This document shows, in pieces, positions 32,195 to 44,215 of a DNA stretch of 64,000 nt. How positions within the stretch are numbered: the stretch's first letter is position 1; every line of letters starts with the position of its first letter. The notes under the pieces were generated by a model that made no database searches, was not told the DNA's origin, and saw only the letters and a program-made list of their open reading frames with translations. The stretch lies in the NCBI GenBank assembly GCA_010015655.1, contig ML976733.1, positions 74,885 through 138,884 of the forward strand. Direction: 5' to 3'. A program made the translations under genes and the position numbers. This stretch comes from Bimuria novae-zelandiae CBS 107.79. Lineage: Eukaryota > Ascomycota > Dothideomycetes > Pleosporales > Didymosphaeriaceae.

Positions 32195-32971
32195 ATTCGC
32201 GGATAAGGATATGTGCACCGATCAAAGGGCGCTGGCACACAGTGGTGTTTTTCCTAGTGCTATCCCAAATTACACAACTGTAGGTGTATACCTCCTTCGT
32301 GGTGGTTGCGACCGCCGTCTTCAATCCGGAACCCGAATACCCAGGAAAGAACGACGAAGTAAGAATGAGCGAGTATAGCTTGGTTCCATGTTGGTCAACG
32401 CGCGCATTTAAAACCCACTGAGAGATTGGCGTTTACGTTACGTGCATGTTTGAAAATTTGACGTTTACGTCGCGTTGGAAAATTTGGCCAAGAATCACGA
32501 CATCGCCAGTGCATGACTAGGTGAGGCAAATTACCTATCCGTGCATGAACCCTGAGGATCACCACAAAGTCAAAATCTTTGTATTTATGTATTAAGACGA
32601 TCGTCGCCTTTGCGTTGCTGAGGCAGGCCGTCATAAACGCCTCGAAACACTTGAGCTCAATGGTAGGTGAGGAGAAGATGTGAATAAACCCAGATCCCAA
32701 TGATACAACACGCTAGGCGGCCCCACTGATCGGACCCAGCCGAACGGGGCTACCATCGGCATAGACTGACTTTAGTGTCGCATTCAGGGATGCTTTCTCT
32801 CACGCCTTGTGAAAAACACGCAAATCTCTTCGATACTCATGCGTCCAAGCCCCCTGTCGATATGTACCTCTTATGTACAACAATGTCCGCATTACCGTCG
32901 TGGCTATCGTACATCCTCTATGCAAAACGCTCCTGATCGTATCTACAATATGCCCAAAAGTGCCTTCTCCT
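32195..32971. other. Intergenic region between the UNC93-like and SIP3 genes
   Basis: Normal-GC non-coding sequence containing the promoter of the UNC93-like gene and the 3' flank of SIP3. A GACGTTTACGTCGCG palindromic patch near 32460-32475 resembles a CRE-like TGACGTNNCGTCA half site, but I do not claim a factor. No credible gene is seen. Confidence 0.4.
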
Positions 32972-35900
32972 TTATATCAGACCTCTACCGTCTCTGACCC
33001 CGCCCAACGCCCTTTCACAATCCCCACAGTATCCCTTCACCCAAGCCTCAACCTCTTTCTTTCCCTTCCTTCCATCGTCGCCTAGCATAGTGCCTATGCG
33101 CTCACACTTGTGCGTCTCGTCAAGCAACCAGTTTTCGTACTCTGCTTCTATGACTTCTTTTTCAATGCGGTTGACAACCCGAAGGGCAACCAGCAAGTCG
33201 TGTCGGTGCGATCCCAGGTTCTGCCGCGTGCGATGGAGACGGCGAGGTGCGTGAATAGATGGTGACATGGGCGTGGGCGGGATAGCGCTTGGGTCTGTGA
33301 GAAGGGAAGTGAAGGTTTGGTGGCTGTAGAGAGTTAGCTTTTCTAGGACAATTGGTTGTAATAGAAGCCGTACCACTTATTTGCCGCTGCATCTGCGGGT
33401 AAGTGCAGCCCAATGCCAGTTTCGTTGGCACCGGCGAAAGACTCTTCGAGATCGCGTATGTACACTGAGCGTGACATCACCGTGCTGGGACCGACCCCCA
33501 GCCGTGTCATGAACTTTGCGGCGTTGCGTTCATGCCACCACTGCCATGAGTCGCGTGATGTGTGCAAGAAATTTGCGCCACCGCTGACGATTAAAAGGAT
33601 GACCAGAAGCGTATGTGCAGAGACAACTTTTCCCAATCCGGCACAGATGGCTAGTATCCAGCTCATCAGCGTCGAGAAGATGCTGATAATGATGTTGCCG
33701 ATAAGCTGAGCGACGAATGAACCGGTTGTCTGTGGGCGAAGCTTAAACTTGCGTGGTCGATTCGGCGGTGGGATGTCTTGTGCAGTGAACTGGGCAGCTT
33801 GGGTAGCTACACCAATCTGCCCAAAGATGTTGGTGACCTTGCCCGTATTCCTGTTGTGTCCAAGTCGGGCAACCTGGTCATTGACTACATCCACCAAATC
33901 TTGTGCCTCTAATTCCATATCTTGAAGGCCTTGTCGCTCGATGAGCTTTTTAGCGAAGCGAGGATTTTGTATCCAGTCAACCTTTGTGTGTATCTCGAGT
34001 TTACAACGAGACTTCGATACGTGGGTCACGACGATCTTGCTGAGGAGTATGAAGCGGTCGTGTCCGGGCAGGTACCAAGGCGTCTTTCGGTCTGCAACAA
34101 CATAGCACAAATGATCGTTCAAAACTTCGATTATTTGATAGTCGTTGATGATAGCAGCCTCCTTCTTACCGGGCTGCACAATTTCGTATTCGATATCGCG
34201 ACGCTGATGGCCCTGGTCGATCTTGGTCCACGGTCCTTGCACGACGCGCTGTGCCCACCGCTCCCGATACAGCATCTGGAAGACGGCACTCTTGTCACCG
34301 AAGAGGATATGGAAGAGACCCTTGGCACTAATCTCGTATTCTTTTTCAACCGCGACTTGGTTCATTCCTTGGGGTGAAAAGACAACAGGTTGGGCTGGCA
34401 GTTTGAATTTGCTGGCGCTCCGGTTGACGCCTGCCGGACCGAAGAGATTGCCATCTATCCGAAGGCTGGTTTTTAGATCTTTTCCGTAACCGGGATCCAT
34501 CGGTGTATGTGAAGGCACCTCCTCCCAGCTATCCGCACTTGGTGAGTTGTCAGCTTCGTTAGCCTCCATCTTGATCAGTTTCTTGACGATTTCTTCCAGA
34601 TTATGCTCCTCGGTGGTAGCATTGCGCACGAGGAAGTTCAAACGTCTCAAGAGCAGTTTCAAGGGCTCCAAGAAAGTCTTAACGGTGAGTCGCGTGGCAC
34701 CATCGTCTCGTGTGCCCGTTTTGAAATGTAAGAATAGGAAGTCGCAGTCCTTGCCTGGAGCTGCTGTTACTTCATCGATCGATGACAAACTGACGCTAGT
34801 GATCAGGACTAAGCCAAGATGGTTGCTGTAGAAGTAAATATCCTTGGCTGTGATATAGACCCGGCCGGGGAATTCCTGCTGATCGGTCGGGTTCCACACT
34901 GCGCGGAATACGAGCACAAGCTTCTCCGCACGAGGAACAGTAGGAAACAGGATGCGGAACTGAGCGTCTTGCATTCGCAAGGCCAGAGGATAGTAGTTTG
35001 GAAAGTCCTCGGTTACGATAGTGGGCCGTGGTATGGTGGTCTGGCTTCCTAAACTCATGGTCTTGCGATGCGCAGTGTTTGCTGGGGTCACAGAGCCAGG
35101 CGAAGGGTCTGCGGAAGTGCCGTCGCTAGGTTTGTCGAAAGGTTCGAGTCCGGGCGAGGGGCGCAAGGGACTTGGAGGATCTGTCATGCTACGGTCACGC
35201 GACTCAGGTTCCTCTTCGCGCATAAGTCGATTGACGTAGCCCCAGTTCACCGAGCCCCACAAGTTCGCCATTAAACCTCCCGGCATGTTTCCAGATTTTC
35301 CAAGGCCTAATCCACGTTCACCACTCACCGCGACTGCAGCTTTGCTGAGGTTCGTGGGCGCCGGCGGATTTGCAAGCGTTGAAGGGGCCAAACTGCTAGC
35401 TGGTAGAGTTTGGCCCATAACAAGACGCGTGTCCGGTAGACCCGGGGCGGGGGCTGTTATCTGTCCGACCTGTACAATGTTATGACTTGCGGAAGCGAGA
35501 CTTGCGGAGATGAGACTAGCTATGCCACCAGCAGCGGATGAGGGATTGCTTCCACTTAGCTGGGGTCCTACTTGAGATTTCCGCGTCAGGTCAAGCTTCT
35601 CCATGATCCGGGTGGCATGATCGCGCCGGCCGCCTTCACTTTGTTCGAAGGTGGTACTACGCCTGGTCACATCGAAGCTTCCATGGTTCGCCAAGTCACT
35701 GCCCGGGATTCCAAGCGATTCGGTGCGATCAAGAATGGCAGCATCATCACTAGGGTGGTTAGGATGACCTTCGGACGTCTTTGCGGCGAATTCAGGGGCC
35801 ACGGGAGGACTGATGGAGAAGGCAGCGTCGATGGATCCTGGTGCACCCGTATCCTTGGATGTGTCCTCCAAGGCTTTTCGCTTAGCGACTTCGAAAGATG

Positions 35901-37168
35901 ATATCCACTCGGTCAGGTCCGCCTGCGTCTCAGCCTGAAGTAGGACGGTGGTGTCTTTGGTCTTGACTTCGAAACAGAAGCGTCGCTCTTCCTGGAAAGC
36001 CGGCCGGATACCGCACAGTAACACGCCAATCTTCTCCGACTCTTCCACAGCGCCAGATCGCGCGCCTTGGGTCAACCACCCGAAGATGCCGTGTTTGACG
36101 AAGAACCACCTGCGGACCCAATAGGTTCTCGCAGGTTTTCCGGTGATGGTACGCTGGAATAGCCATCCCTGCTTCTCGGCCTTCTCGTTGGCGGGATCAG
36201 GCTTCGCGGGAGATGTCAGGTTTGCAGATGAAGGAGCCTGCGTACCCAGATAGGGGATAGTCGATGCTGCATAAGTGTCTAGTTCTCGCGAAGGCCGTGC
36301 AGCCAGTTCGGCACTGCTTTCGATTTGTTGTCTCGCCAGGTGAAGCTCTCGCTTGAAAACGCGCTCGCCGTTCTCCATCTCTTTGCTCCAGCCGCGCACA
36401 CGGTCTACGTCGGCGCTCCAGCGCGCGAACTCCTTGACGGAACTATCGCGTGCCAACTTCATGTCCCGCCACTGCTCGGTGACGACCTTTACCAATACCT
36501 TGTCCAATGTCGCTCTCACTTGCGGGGCCAGCACGCAGAAGTTCATGCTCGCCCTGAGGTACTCCTTCCTCGCCTCGTGGAGCTGGAAGGCATCCTCGCG
36601 CAGCGACGAGGGCTCCTTGGTTTTTGCCTGGCCCGCATAGCGCGCAATGGCGCCATCGAAGGTGCGCTGTGCGCTGTCGAGGTTCTTGCGCGCTTCCTTG
36701 AGCATGCGCAGGTCGTTGTTGAGGAAGGCGCGAACAGGCTCACAGACGGTGGTCTCGGCCCGCTTCATACCCCGCAGCGTGCTGTTCCAGAACTCGCGTG
36801 CGCCCTCTCCGAAGCGCTTCAGGGCCAGGACCGTGTAGTCGTGATCGAGAACGGCCTCGGAGAGCTGCAGTGGAGGATGCGAGGATTGCACATATGCGTC
36901 CACGAGCGTCTGCAGCGAATTCATCTCGTTCGCGAGCTTAGACACGGCTGTCACGTACGTAGTGAGCCATCTTTCGATTAGGTCGATCTGGTCGCCAAAG
37001 TGCACTGCCGTCGCGCGGAACGTGGGAGAGTCGAGGGCGGCTTCTTTGATCACCACTGGGCTGTCGGCGGTCAATATGCGAGTTTGAAAGGAGTGCGCGA
37101 GCATACATCAGGGCCAGTGGTTTTGTGACGGGCTCCAGCGCAGGCGGTGCTGCCGTGCCCTCTGCCAT
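32972..37168 (-). CDS. SIP3: SIP3/LAM-family sterol transfer protein (BAR, PH, GRAM, VASt, TM)
   Basis: The model is complement(join(32972..33323,33374..37060,37107..37168)), 1,366 residues. The 46-bp first intron gives an N terminus ending LALIPVVIKEAALDSPTF, which fits the family better than the ATG inside it. The 50-bp second intron (GTACGG...CTAACTCTCTACAG) adds 117 residues carrying GSHRHDLLVALRVVNRIEKE. Domains in order are a BAR-like helical region (about 25-280), a PH domain near 315-420 (KQGWLFQRTITGKPARTYWV), and a GRAM-like domain near 700-790 (FPGRVYITAKDIYFYSNHLG). A VASt/START-like domain lies near 930-1090 (KGLFHILFGDKSAVFQ) and two hydrophobic segments near 1145-1185. Yeast Lam proteins anchor in the ER at contact sites and move sterols; Sip3 was found as a Snf1-interacting protein. 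It is divergent from KRI1. Confidence 0.9.
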
Positions 37169-37506
37169 TGCATGTAGTTGTTATCGCGGGCGCGTATGGG
37201 GGGTAGAAAATGTACAGCGAGATAGAAGGCTATTATTACTATGCATTGGGGCAGCAGTGCATCCTGCCAGGCGCGGGATTGTACAGTCGTGCCTCCTTTC
37301 AGGACTCCAATGCGAACGCTTACCATGTACAATAAACCGCGCTGCCGCCCGCCATGGGGATCCGTGTACCGATAGAATCGACGTCAGCCCGGGCGCCCTC
37401 GGTTGCAGTTTCTCCGCCGGAATCGAAATCTTGGCGCGCCTTCTTTTTTTAGTGGGTCGTACCTGCCATCTGCAACACAGCGCTCGATTTTTTTGCCTCC
37501 CATGCA
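37169..37506. promoter_or_regulatory. Divergent promoter region between SIP3 and KRI1
   Basis: A 338-bp interval separates the two start codons, so both promoters must lie here unless they overlap the genes. It is normal-GC and non-coding. A GGCGCGCC-like patch and a T-rich tract (CTTCTTTTTTTAG) lie 50-70 bp upstream of KRI1. No specific factor site is claimed. Confidence 0.6.
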
Positions 37507-39506
37507 ATGGCCAAATCCAAGAGCAAGCAGCTGTCGAACGGCATGAAGCGAGAACTCACAGAAGACGCTACCATCGCGAAGCCACCCGCAGATCGGCCCG
37601 CAAAGAAGACGAAGCTGCTCGACGACAGCGACGAGGAAGCCGAAAGTGACCATGGCGGTGTGTCACTGAAGATCAACGAGGATTATGCACGCCGCTTTGA
37701 GCACAACAAGAAGCGGGAGGAGCAGCACAGACGTACGTATTCCTTGCATGGATTCGATCACAATGCTGACTTCTCGCAGTGGAGGAGAAGTACGGCAAGA
37801 ACAGGGCACTACAAGACGACGGCGAGGACTCCGAGGACTCCCAGGAGGGCGTGGAAGAGGACGATGCCGGCGAGCTTGTCACCGAAGACCTCGACCAAGA
37901 GATCTCAGCTACCTTGGCCGCCCTTCGCTCTAAAGACCCGCGTATATATGATTCGAACGTAAACTTCTACAAGCCCGCAGAAGCAGATGCCTCCACCGCG
38001 AACGGTACGACGAAGGAGCCTTCCATGACGCTCAAGCAATATCACACCCAGAATTACCTCAAAGGCGAACTTGGCGAAAAGGAAGACACGCCGCCGAGGA
38101 CATACGCACAAGAGCAAGAAGATGCGCGGCAGAATCTCGTCAAGGAACTCAAAGGGGCTGAAGCAGAGGAAGAGGATGACGACTTCCTAGTCGCGAAATC
38201 TCGGATTGAGCCTGCACCCGAGAAGCGCGTCAAGATCACGGTGCAGGATGTGGAGAACGCGGACAAGGATCCCGAGACATTCCTCTCCAACTTCATGGCT
38301 TCCCGTGCATGGGTACCCAAGGGTGATGCGCGCTTCCAGCCTCTCGTATCTGATGACGAGGACGAAGAAGCCGCCGCTGAGGAGTGGGAAAACTCGTACA
38401 ACATGTACTTCGAAGATACTACTGGTGCAAATGAGAAAATCGTCACATATGCTCGTGATACGGTCGCAAAGACTACGGTTCGTCGCGAGGGTAAGAGTAG
38501 TCGAGCAAAGGCTCGTGAAGCTGCAAGGGCGAAGCGGGAAGCCGAGAGGAAAGAGAAGGAGGAGGATCTAGCACGTTTGCGGAAGCTCAAGATCGACCAA
38601 ATGGAGAAAAAGGTCCAGAAGATCCGCCAGACAGGTGGTCTCAAAGGCAGGGATTTCAACGTCGAAGAGTGGAAAGACGTCTTGGAGGCTGATTGGTCTG
38701 ATGACCAGTGGGACAAGGAGATGCAGAGGCGCTTTGGCGATGCGTACTACGCGGACAACGACGCCGTGTCAGAAAGTGACGAGGATGATAGGAAGGGCAA
38801 GAAGAAGGCAAAGAAGCCGAAATTTGACGATGACATCGATATCAAGGATCTGATACCTGACTTCAAAGATGATGAAGTTGAGCGACCACAATTCACTCTT
38901 TCCGACGACGAGGATGCTGAAGCTGGCGCGGAAGGAATGGACGTGGATGAGGAGGAGGAGGAGGAGGAGGAGGGTGCAGAAACATCAAAGGCGAAAAAGA
39001 CGTCAAAACAGCGCAAGCAAGAGCATGCCAATGCGAAGAGCGCCGCCCGTCGCGATCGTCGACTCATTGAAAACCTTGTCAACGATAGCTTACAATATGA
39101 AGCCGCTATCGCAGCTTCCTCCTCCAAAGCACCAAAGGGCTTCCGCTACCGCGAGACATCGCCTACTACTTTTGGCATGACACCACGCGATATCCTCCTC
39201 GCCAGCGACAAGCAACTCAATGAATTCGCAGGTCTCAAGAAGCTTGCCGCATTCCGAGATCCAGCCAAGAAGAAGAAAGACAAGAAGCAGCTTAGCAAGA
39301 AAGCTAGGCTCCGGCAGTGGAGACAGGAAACCTTTGGTGATGCCGAAGGCCCTAAGGGTGGTTTTGAGACGATCATCAACGAGGATGAGGATGGTGTGAA
39401 TGGTCATGCAGGACCGAGTGCAGGTGCAGAGGGTGGAAACATCCACGAGGGTGAGAGGAAGAAGAAGAGGAAGAGGAAAGGCAAGAACAGCGCCGCTGAG
39501 GCCTGA
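37507..39506 (+). CDS. KRI1: KRI1-family ribosome biogenesis protein
   Basis: The model is join(37507..37732,37780..39506), 650 residues. The 47-bp intron (GTACGT...CTGAC...TCGCAG) joins HNKKREEQHR to LEEKYGK, the conserved N-terminal KRI1 block. The protein is strongly charged, with acidic patches (DEDEEAAAEE, DVDEEEEEEEEG) and basic stretches. Conserved segments include RAWVPKGDARFQPLVSDDE, GRDFNVEEWKDVLEADWSDD near residue 365 and KGFRYRETSPTTFGMTPRDI near 525. KLAAFRDPAKKKKDKKQLSK and RLRQWRQETFG mark the C-terminal KRI1 domain. A KKKRKRKGK tail looks like a nuclear or nucleolar signal. In yeast Kri1 works with Krr1 in 40S subunit assembly in the nucleolus, an essential role. The gene is intact. 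Confidence 0.93.
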
Positions 39507-40167
39507 GCATAGTTTTGCGTACGAATCAATATTTTGGCTTTCCCGCACATCATATCTCTTCTCCCACTCGTGATTTGTTACTTGATATCAAGGCACGAGC
39601 AGGCAAAACGTGGAAGCTGGCTCCAGATGGCGACGGGGCTGCCTCGGCCGCGTGTTCTCTCCTTCCTTAATGGTGGCCCGCGTAACACAACCTCCCCGAC
39701 ATTGCGCAGACAATGTTTCAGCTCACATCTTGCTATCAGAAATAGAAGTTCAGTCAGCGCAGCGCTTCGGCACTTCTCGCGATGAACAAGGCGTCTCGCA
39801 TCCCGATTTCCAGTCTGCATTAAGTTAGCGCAACGTCTCCCGCAGCGCACAGCTCACCGGTTTTTGACACACTGCACCCACACAGCCACCGGCGGCACCC
39901 TCCCGTCCCTCGTGGGCTGGGCTCCACATCTCCGGATGTCGTGGCGATCGCTCATGCTGTTCAGCGGCGGCGGGGCTGGCCGGACGCTGACGGTACATCA
40001 CGTTGTTTGCGCATTCGCGCACTGGCATGCATCATTAAGCATCCTTCAGGCAGACATATCATCGTGTGCGCCCGCGCTGTTGTTCGCAAAGTCTCGACTG
40101 CTATTGCCCTTCCATCGTGTGATTATCTTGCAGCTTACTGCGTACTTGCGATTTGAGATTTTGCGCA
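39507..40167. other. Intergenic region between KRI1 and the C2H2-like gene
   Basis: A 661-bp normal-GC stretch holding the 3' flank of KRI1 and the promoter or leader of the next gene. Short frames on both strands have no recognisable product. Confidence 0.4.
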
Positions 40168-42030
40168 ATGGAAGCTGTAACTTGGAGTCAGGTTTCGTAC
40201 AGCGAGGTGCCGGTGCCGAAACTCAAGATTGCGCAAGAGTGTGTTAGAAGGGACTCGCTGAGTTCATCCAGGACCGGAGACTCTGGGTATATTAGTGATG
40301 CAGATATCTCATTGTCGCCGCTGGATTTTGTGAGCCCAAATCAGAGTGAGTTTATAATGGGGTAGTGAAACATGCTCGCTGACAAGCATGTGTAGTACCT
40401 CATACCTCGTCGGACTTCACTTATGACTCTGCGGCGCTGCTTGATGTAAAGGAAGTTGCCTCCTCGCGAACGAAACGACTGGCTGTCACGTCATACAATC
40501 CCGTTCAAGCGAAGAAGCACAAGTTCACTCAAGAAGCAGCTTCAATACCAAGAATTGAGGTTACGAGTAACCCGACACCTGTTGAAGAGACATTGGACGA
40601 CACTCACGATCATTGGACATCAGTGACTCATCCGGCCAAAGCATCATCTCGCACCGAGGACACCGAGCTTTGGGTCAAGGACAACCTTCACCCGCAGGAT
40701 CGTCCGAAGGAAAGGAATTTATCAATCGTCTCGCTAGACTCTACCGGAAGCTGCGACATGTACTCCAACACGGACGACAACAGCGATGACGAGCATAGCG
40801 CCAACGCCATGCCAGGCACGCTTTCAAAAGCGACTTTGAAAACGGTGGAGCTCATCATGCGAAAGACTGAAGTCAATCTCAACCATGCTGCATATATGCA
40901 GTGCGCTGGTGGCCACACCTCGAGAACACAAAGCAATGCCAACCCCCGTGGTGGCCGTTCCAGCCAGACATCAAGTGGCAAACGCAAAGCTCGTAACGAC
41001 GAGAGTCTACCCCCTGATGACCCCGACGAAGACGATGCAAGCAAACGACGTCGAGTGTCAGTCACCACGACGACCGAAGACTCTGAGACTGGGCCTCGGT
41101 TTGCGTGTCCCTTCTTTAAGCACGACCCCAACCGCTACCGTCACCGACGCACGTGTGGTGGTCCAGGGTGGCCGACTGTACACCGGATGAAAGAGCATCT
41201 TTACCGCTCGCACGCCCAGCCTATCTTTTGCCCACGATGTTATACGATGTTTGACTTAGATGCTGATTTCTCAGCTCATATACGGGGTAATCCCTGTCAA
41301 ATCTCTGCCCCGCAACCCATCGAGGGGATCGATCGCAAGACGTTTGAGAGTCTAAAGAAGAGGTCTCCAGCTCTGAGGCTGGAGGAGGACAAGTGGAGGG
41401 ATGCTTACCAGTTGCTCTTTCCTGACGTAGCGGCCGCGGATATTCCGTCGCCCTGTAAGTCAGAAACGTGCTGCTCAGATACTTTCAATGTTATGCTAAT
41501 AATTACAAGACTACGATAGCGATTCTCCTACCGAAGAGTCTCGTCGCTTTCGCCGCGAACTCCTGGAGCGTGTCCGCCAAGAACTGTTCGCAACCGCAGA
41601 ACGCGAACCGGGGCCGGTGGAGCAAAGACTGCTCCTGCAAGTAGCCAGCATCATCCGGCGATGCGAAAATGAGCTTTTGGAGTCGTTCTACGCTCCATCG
41701 GGCAATCAGCACAACTTATTGCCTCCAAGTCGGCGTGGATCTGGATTCGGGGTTCTAGCGGCTGACAATCCTCATCGGACTCGTCCTCGACGGCAGGAGG
41801 GCTACTTCACTATGGCCCCCGAGCAAGCACCGCCGACGGAACCTGTCAGTCCTCAGGAACGTGGGGCGCTCCAGGGGCCGATGGCTCCGCCTCCAGAGCC
41901 CACGCCATGGGACAATCTGCCATTTGACTTGATCGATTGGAATGTTCCGTTCCCGCCGGGGCTGGATCTGGCAGGTACGGATCGGGAGGATACGTTCATG
42001 GCGCTGAATACGACTGTGTGGACGCGGTGA
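40168..42030 (+). CDS. C2H2-like zinc protein, putative regulator
   Basis: The model is join(40168..40345,40396..41454,41510..42030), 585 residues. The introns are 50 bp (GTGAGT...GCTGAC...GTGTAG) and 55 bp (GTAAGT...GCTAAT...ACAAG), and both keep the frame. The N-terminal third is serine- and threonine-rich and polar. A basic stretch (SGKRKAR, SKRRRV) lies near residue 265-290. A zinc-binding region near 305-375 reads FACPFFKHDPNRYRHRRTCG, then GWPTVHRMKEHLYRSHAQP and FCPRCYTMFDLDADFSAHIR. This is the C2H2-like module of many uncharacterised ascomycete proteins. The C terminus is proline-rich (APPTEPVSPQE, MAPPPEPTPWDNLP). DNA binding is likely but not proven; it could also be a signalling or ubiquitin-related protein. 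Confidence 0.78.
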
Positions 42031-42336
42031 AGATAGGAGACGGTCGTATGAAGGAAGTAATTATCAATTCATCATCAAGGCATGTCCTGGACTGAAGTAA
42101 TTAAGCTTGACACTACTCTATGTGGATATGCATGTTGGATTCTCAGGGCTTTGCACGGTATTGCTAGGTGTACTATAGAGGAGACGAGAGCAAAGAAATG
42201 GCAATACTAAAGGGGTTTAGTCGCCTGGCGGTGCTTGGCCCTGTACCGTCGCGTGTGTTCGTGCAGGCATCGCGTTCGAAGTGGCGCTAGACGGATCGGA
42301 ACAAAATGTTCTGCCCCCAGCAGCACCTCTACTTTC
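42031..42336. other. Intergenic region before the IF3-like gene
   Basis: 306 bp of non-coding sequence. The downstream frame stays open leftward to a TTG at 42235 but has no ATG before 42337. Confidence 0.4.
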
Positions 42337-43884
42337 ATGTTGCCCACCGCACGCCTCACGGCGACGTTTGTGCCTTTGCTCTCACGGCCGCTGCGCGTGT
42401 CGTTGCAGTCGCTGCGATGCGTCACCCGCCGCCCGCGTCTCGTTCCGTCGCCGCCATGTCGTGCGCTCCATCTCTACAAGTCAGCCAGGTCGCGGACGGT
42501 GCTCGGCATGCACAAGCTGATTCCCTTTTCGCGATATGATCCTCCGGATCCAGCCATGTCGGACCATAAGATCAACATCGTAAAGCTTTTGAAGGCAAAC
42601 AAGGACGGACCTGACAGAGAGATGGTTGCCGAAGGCGTCTCGCTCAAAGAAGTCTACGACAACTACATAGAGCCAGGGAACATGCTGCGGCTGGCCAACA
42701 GTATACACAAGAGACACACATCGGCGAACGTAGACGAGCTGGAGAAGTTCGAAACGGCACAAAAGTACAAAGACTATACCTTCCTCAAGGCGCACAGCAC
42801 ACCGGCACGGGTAAAGGTCGAGGGAAGAACGCCGTCGAAAGCGATTACAAAGGCCAAAATATCGGGTGGGGAGGAAGCAGGGAAGGAAATTCGGCATTTG
42901 CAGATGCTGCGCGAAGTCCACCTGCTGCTTGCGACTCCGAGGGAGCATTTCAGCCAGATGATGGATAAGGCCTACCAATTCATCGAGCTTTCGTGCCCGG
43001 TCGAGTTCAGTATACGCGTGAAAAACGTCACAGAGAAGAAATGGTCGAAGACGCAGTCGAAATCGACGCACCTCTTTGACTACGCCTTCCAACGCTTTCC
43101 ACACCTTCGCCCGGACTTCATCCTCAAGGCCATGCCCCCAGGAACAGTGTACATGATCGAGCCTTTCTCCGACGGTCGACATGTGCAGTTTGTGCTCGGT
43201 CTCAAACCCGCCGAGGGCACTCCGCTCGCCAATATGAACCTCACGCGACGTGCGCTGAATGTCAAAGCGGCGGCGGAGAATGCCATCAAACAAGGAAAGG
43301 CAAATGAGCTTCCCAGTGTGCTCCGCTTCCAGCGCATCCAGGCAGGCGACGAGAACTACTCGCTCGATTCCAGCGTCGCAAGAGCGGCCTTGGACGCCAA
43401 AGACGACCTCGTCGTCGCAAAGACGGGCAAGAGGTCAGGGCACGTGGTAAAGTGGGGCGTGGATTCACTCGAGGGCTCTGTCAATGGTACAAGGATGGCG
43501 GAGTGGAAGAAGAATTGGACTAGATCACGCGAGGGCGCTGACAATGACACGGAGATGGCGGGGCGACAGGAGAGTTGGACTAGAGCGAATTACAGAGGCG
43601 ACGACACAGCGGGCGCAGAGGCTTCGGCACAACGCCGTCATGAAAACAAGGTGCTCATGACTTCGGTGAATCAGGGCGTCAGGATCAAGGAGGAAAAGCA
43701 GATGAGCAAGGAGCAAAAGGAGAGACAGCAAAGGCAGCCTAGGAATGTGCAGGATCCGGGGCAGGTTGATTACAATCGACAGGTTCAAAAGAGGATGGTA
43801 GCGAAACGGGAGGAATACAAGGAGCGGCAGAGACGGTCGGCTCGGGAACGGTTGAAAATGGAGAGGAGGGAGGTAGGGAGGTAA
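42337..43884 (+). CDS. Putative mitochondrial translation initiation factor 3-like protein
   Basis: A single exon encodes 515 residues from ATG 42337, the first ATG in frame. The N terminus is a good mitochondrial presequence, rich in arginine, serine and leucine with no acidic residue in the first 50 (MLPTARLTATFVPLLSRPLR). After DHKINIVKLLKANKDG near residue 75 an IF3-N-like segment can be imagined (GVSLKEVYDNYIEPGNMLRL). A KEIRHLQMLREVHLLLATPR segment with HFSQMMDKAYQFIELSCPV follows near 185-225, which resembles the KEI...H....K...A..FL.....V pattern of the IF3 C-terminal domain. The C-terminal 120 residues are charged and low in complexity (KEEKQMSKEQKERQQRQP), probably disordered or coiled coil. 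The fungal relative would be Aim23-like, but the match is weak and a different mitochondrial function is possible. Confidence 0.6.
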   Translation: MLPTARLTATFVPLLSRPLRVSLQSLRCVTRRPRLVPSPPCRALHLYKSARSRTVLGMHKLIPFSRYDPPDPAMSDHKINIVKLLKANKDGPDREMVAEGVSLKEVYDNYIEPGNMLRLANSIHKRHTSANVDELEKFETAQKYKDYTFLKAHSTPARVKVEGRTPSKAITKAKISGGEEAGKEIRHLQMLREVHLLLATPREHFSQMMDKAYQFIELSCPVEFSIRVKNVTEKKWSKTQSKSTHLFDYAFQRFPHLRPDFILKAMPPGTVYMIEPFSDGRHVQFVLGLKPAEGTPLANMNLTRRALNVKAAAENAIKQGKANELPSVLRFQRIQAGDENYSLDSSVARAALDAKDDLVVAKTGKRSGHVVKWGVDSLEGSVNGTRMAEWKKNWTRSREGADNDTEMAGRQESWTRANYRGDDTAGAEASAQRRHENKVLMTSVNQGVRIKEEKQMSKEQKERQQRQPRNVQDPGQVDYNRQVQKRMVAKREEYKERQRRSARERLKMERREVGR

Positions 43885-44162
43885 GCGGCGGGGAGTGGAG
43901 TCTTATAGACTCGGAAAAAGTTGCGGTGCATGGTTGCCGATTCTCCAGCCAGGATGATCAGACGTCGAGGTGGTCTATTCGAAGGAGAAGTTAGCGGCGC
44001 ACCCTGCACCTGAACTTCTTAGGAGACTGCGAGGCAGAAGAGGGAAGCACGCGGCATATTAGCATGTATTCGCGGTTGGGAGCATGCGTTGGCGTTTCTG
44101 GATACTTTGTACTATATCTACCCTGTAACATAGCATATGCCACGCAGCATGCGGCATGCACT

Positions 44163-44215
<53 letters not shown>

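Noticed and set aside
36325..36981. 218-codon plus-strand frame inside SIP3
   Set aside because: Antisense shadow in GC-rich coding DNA of the BAR-like region; no recognisable protein.
33343..37104. Taking the largest open frame of SIP3 as the complete protein
   Set aside because: Its ATG and stop lie inside introns; the spliced ends match the family far better.
38054..38716. 220-codon serine-rich minus-strand frame opposite KRI1
   Set aside because: It arises because acidic codons (GAG, GAA, GAC) read as serine, leucine and phenylalanine on the other strand.
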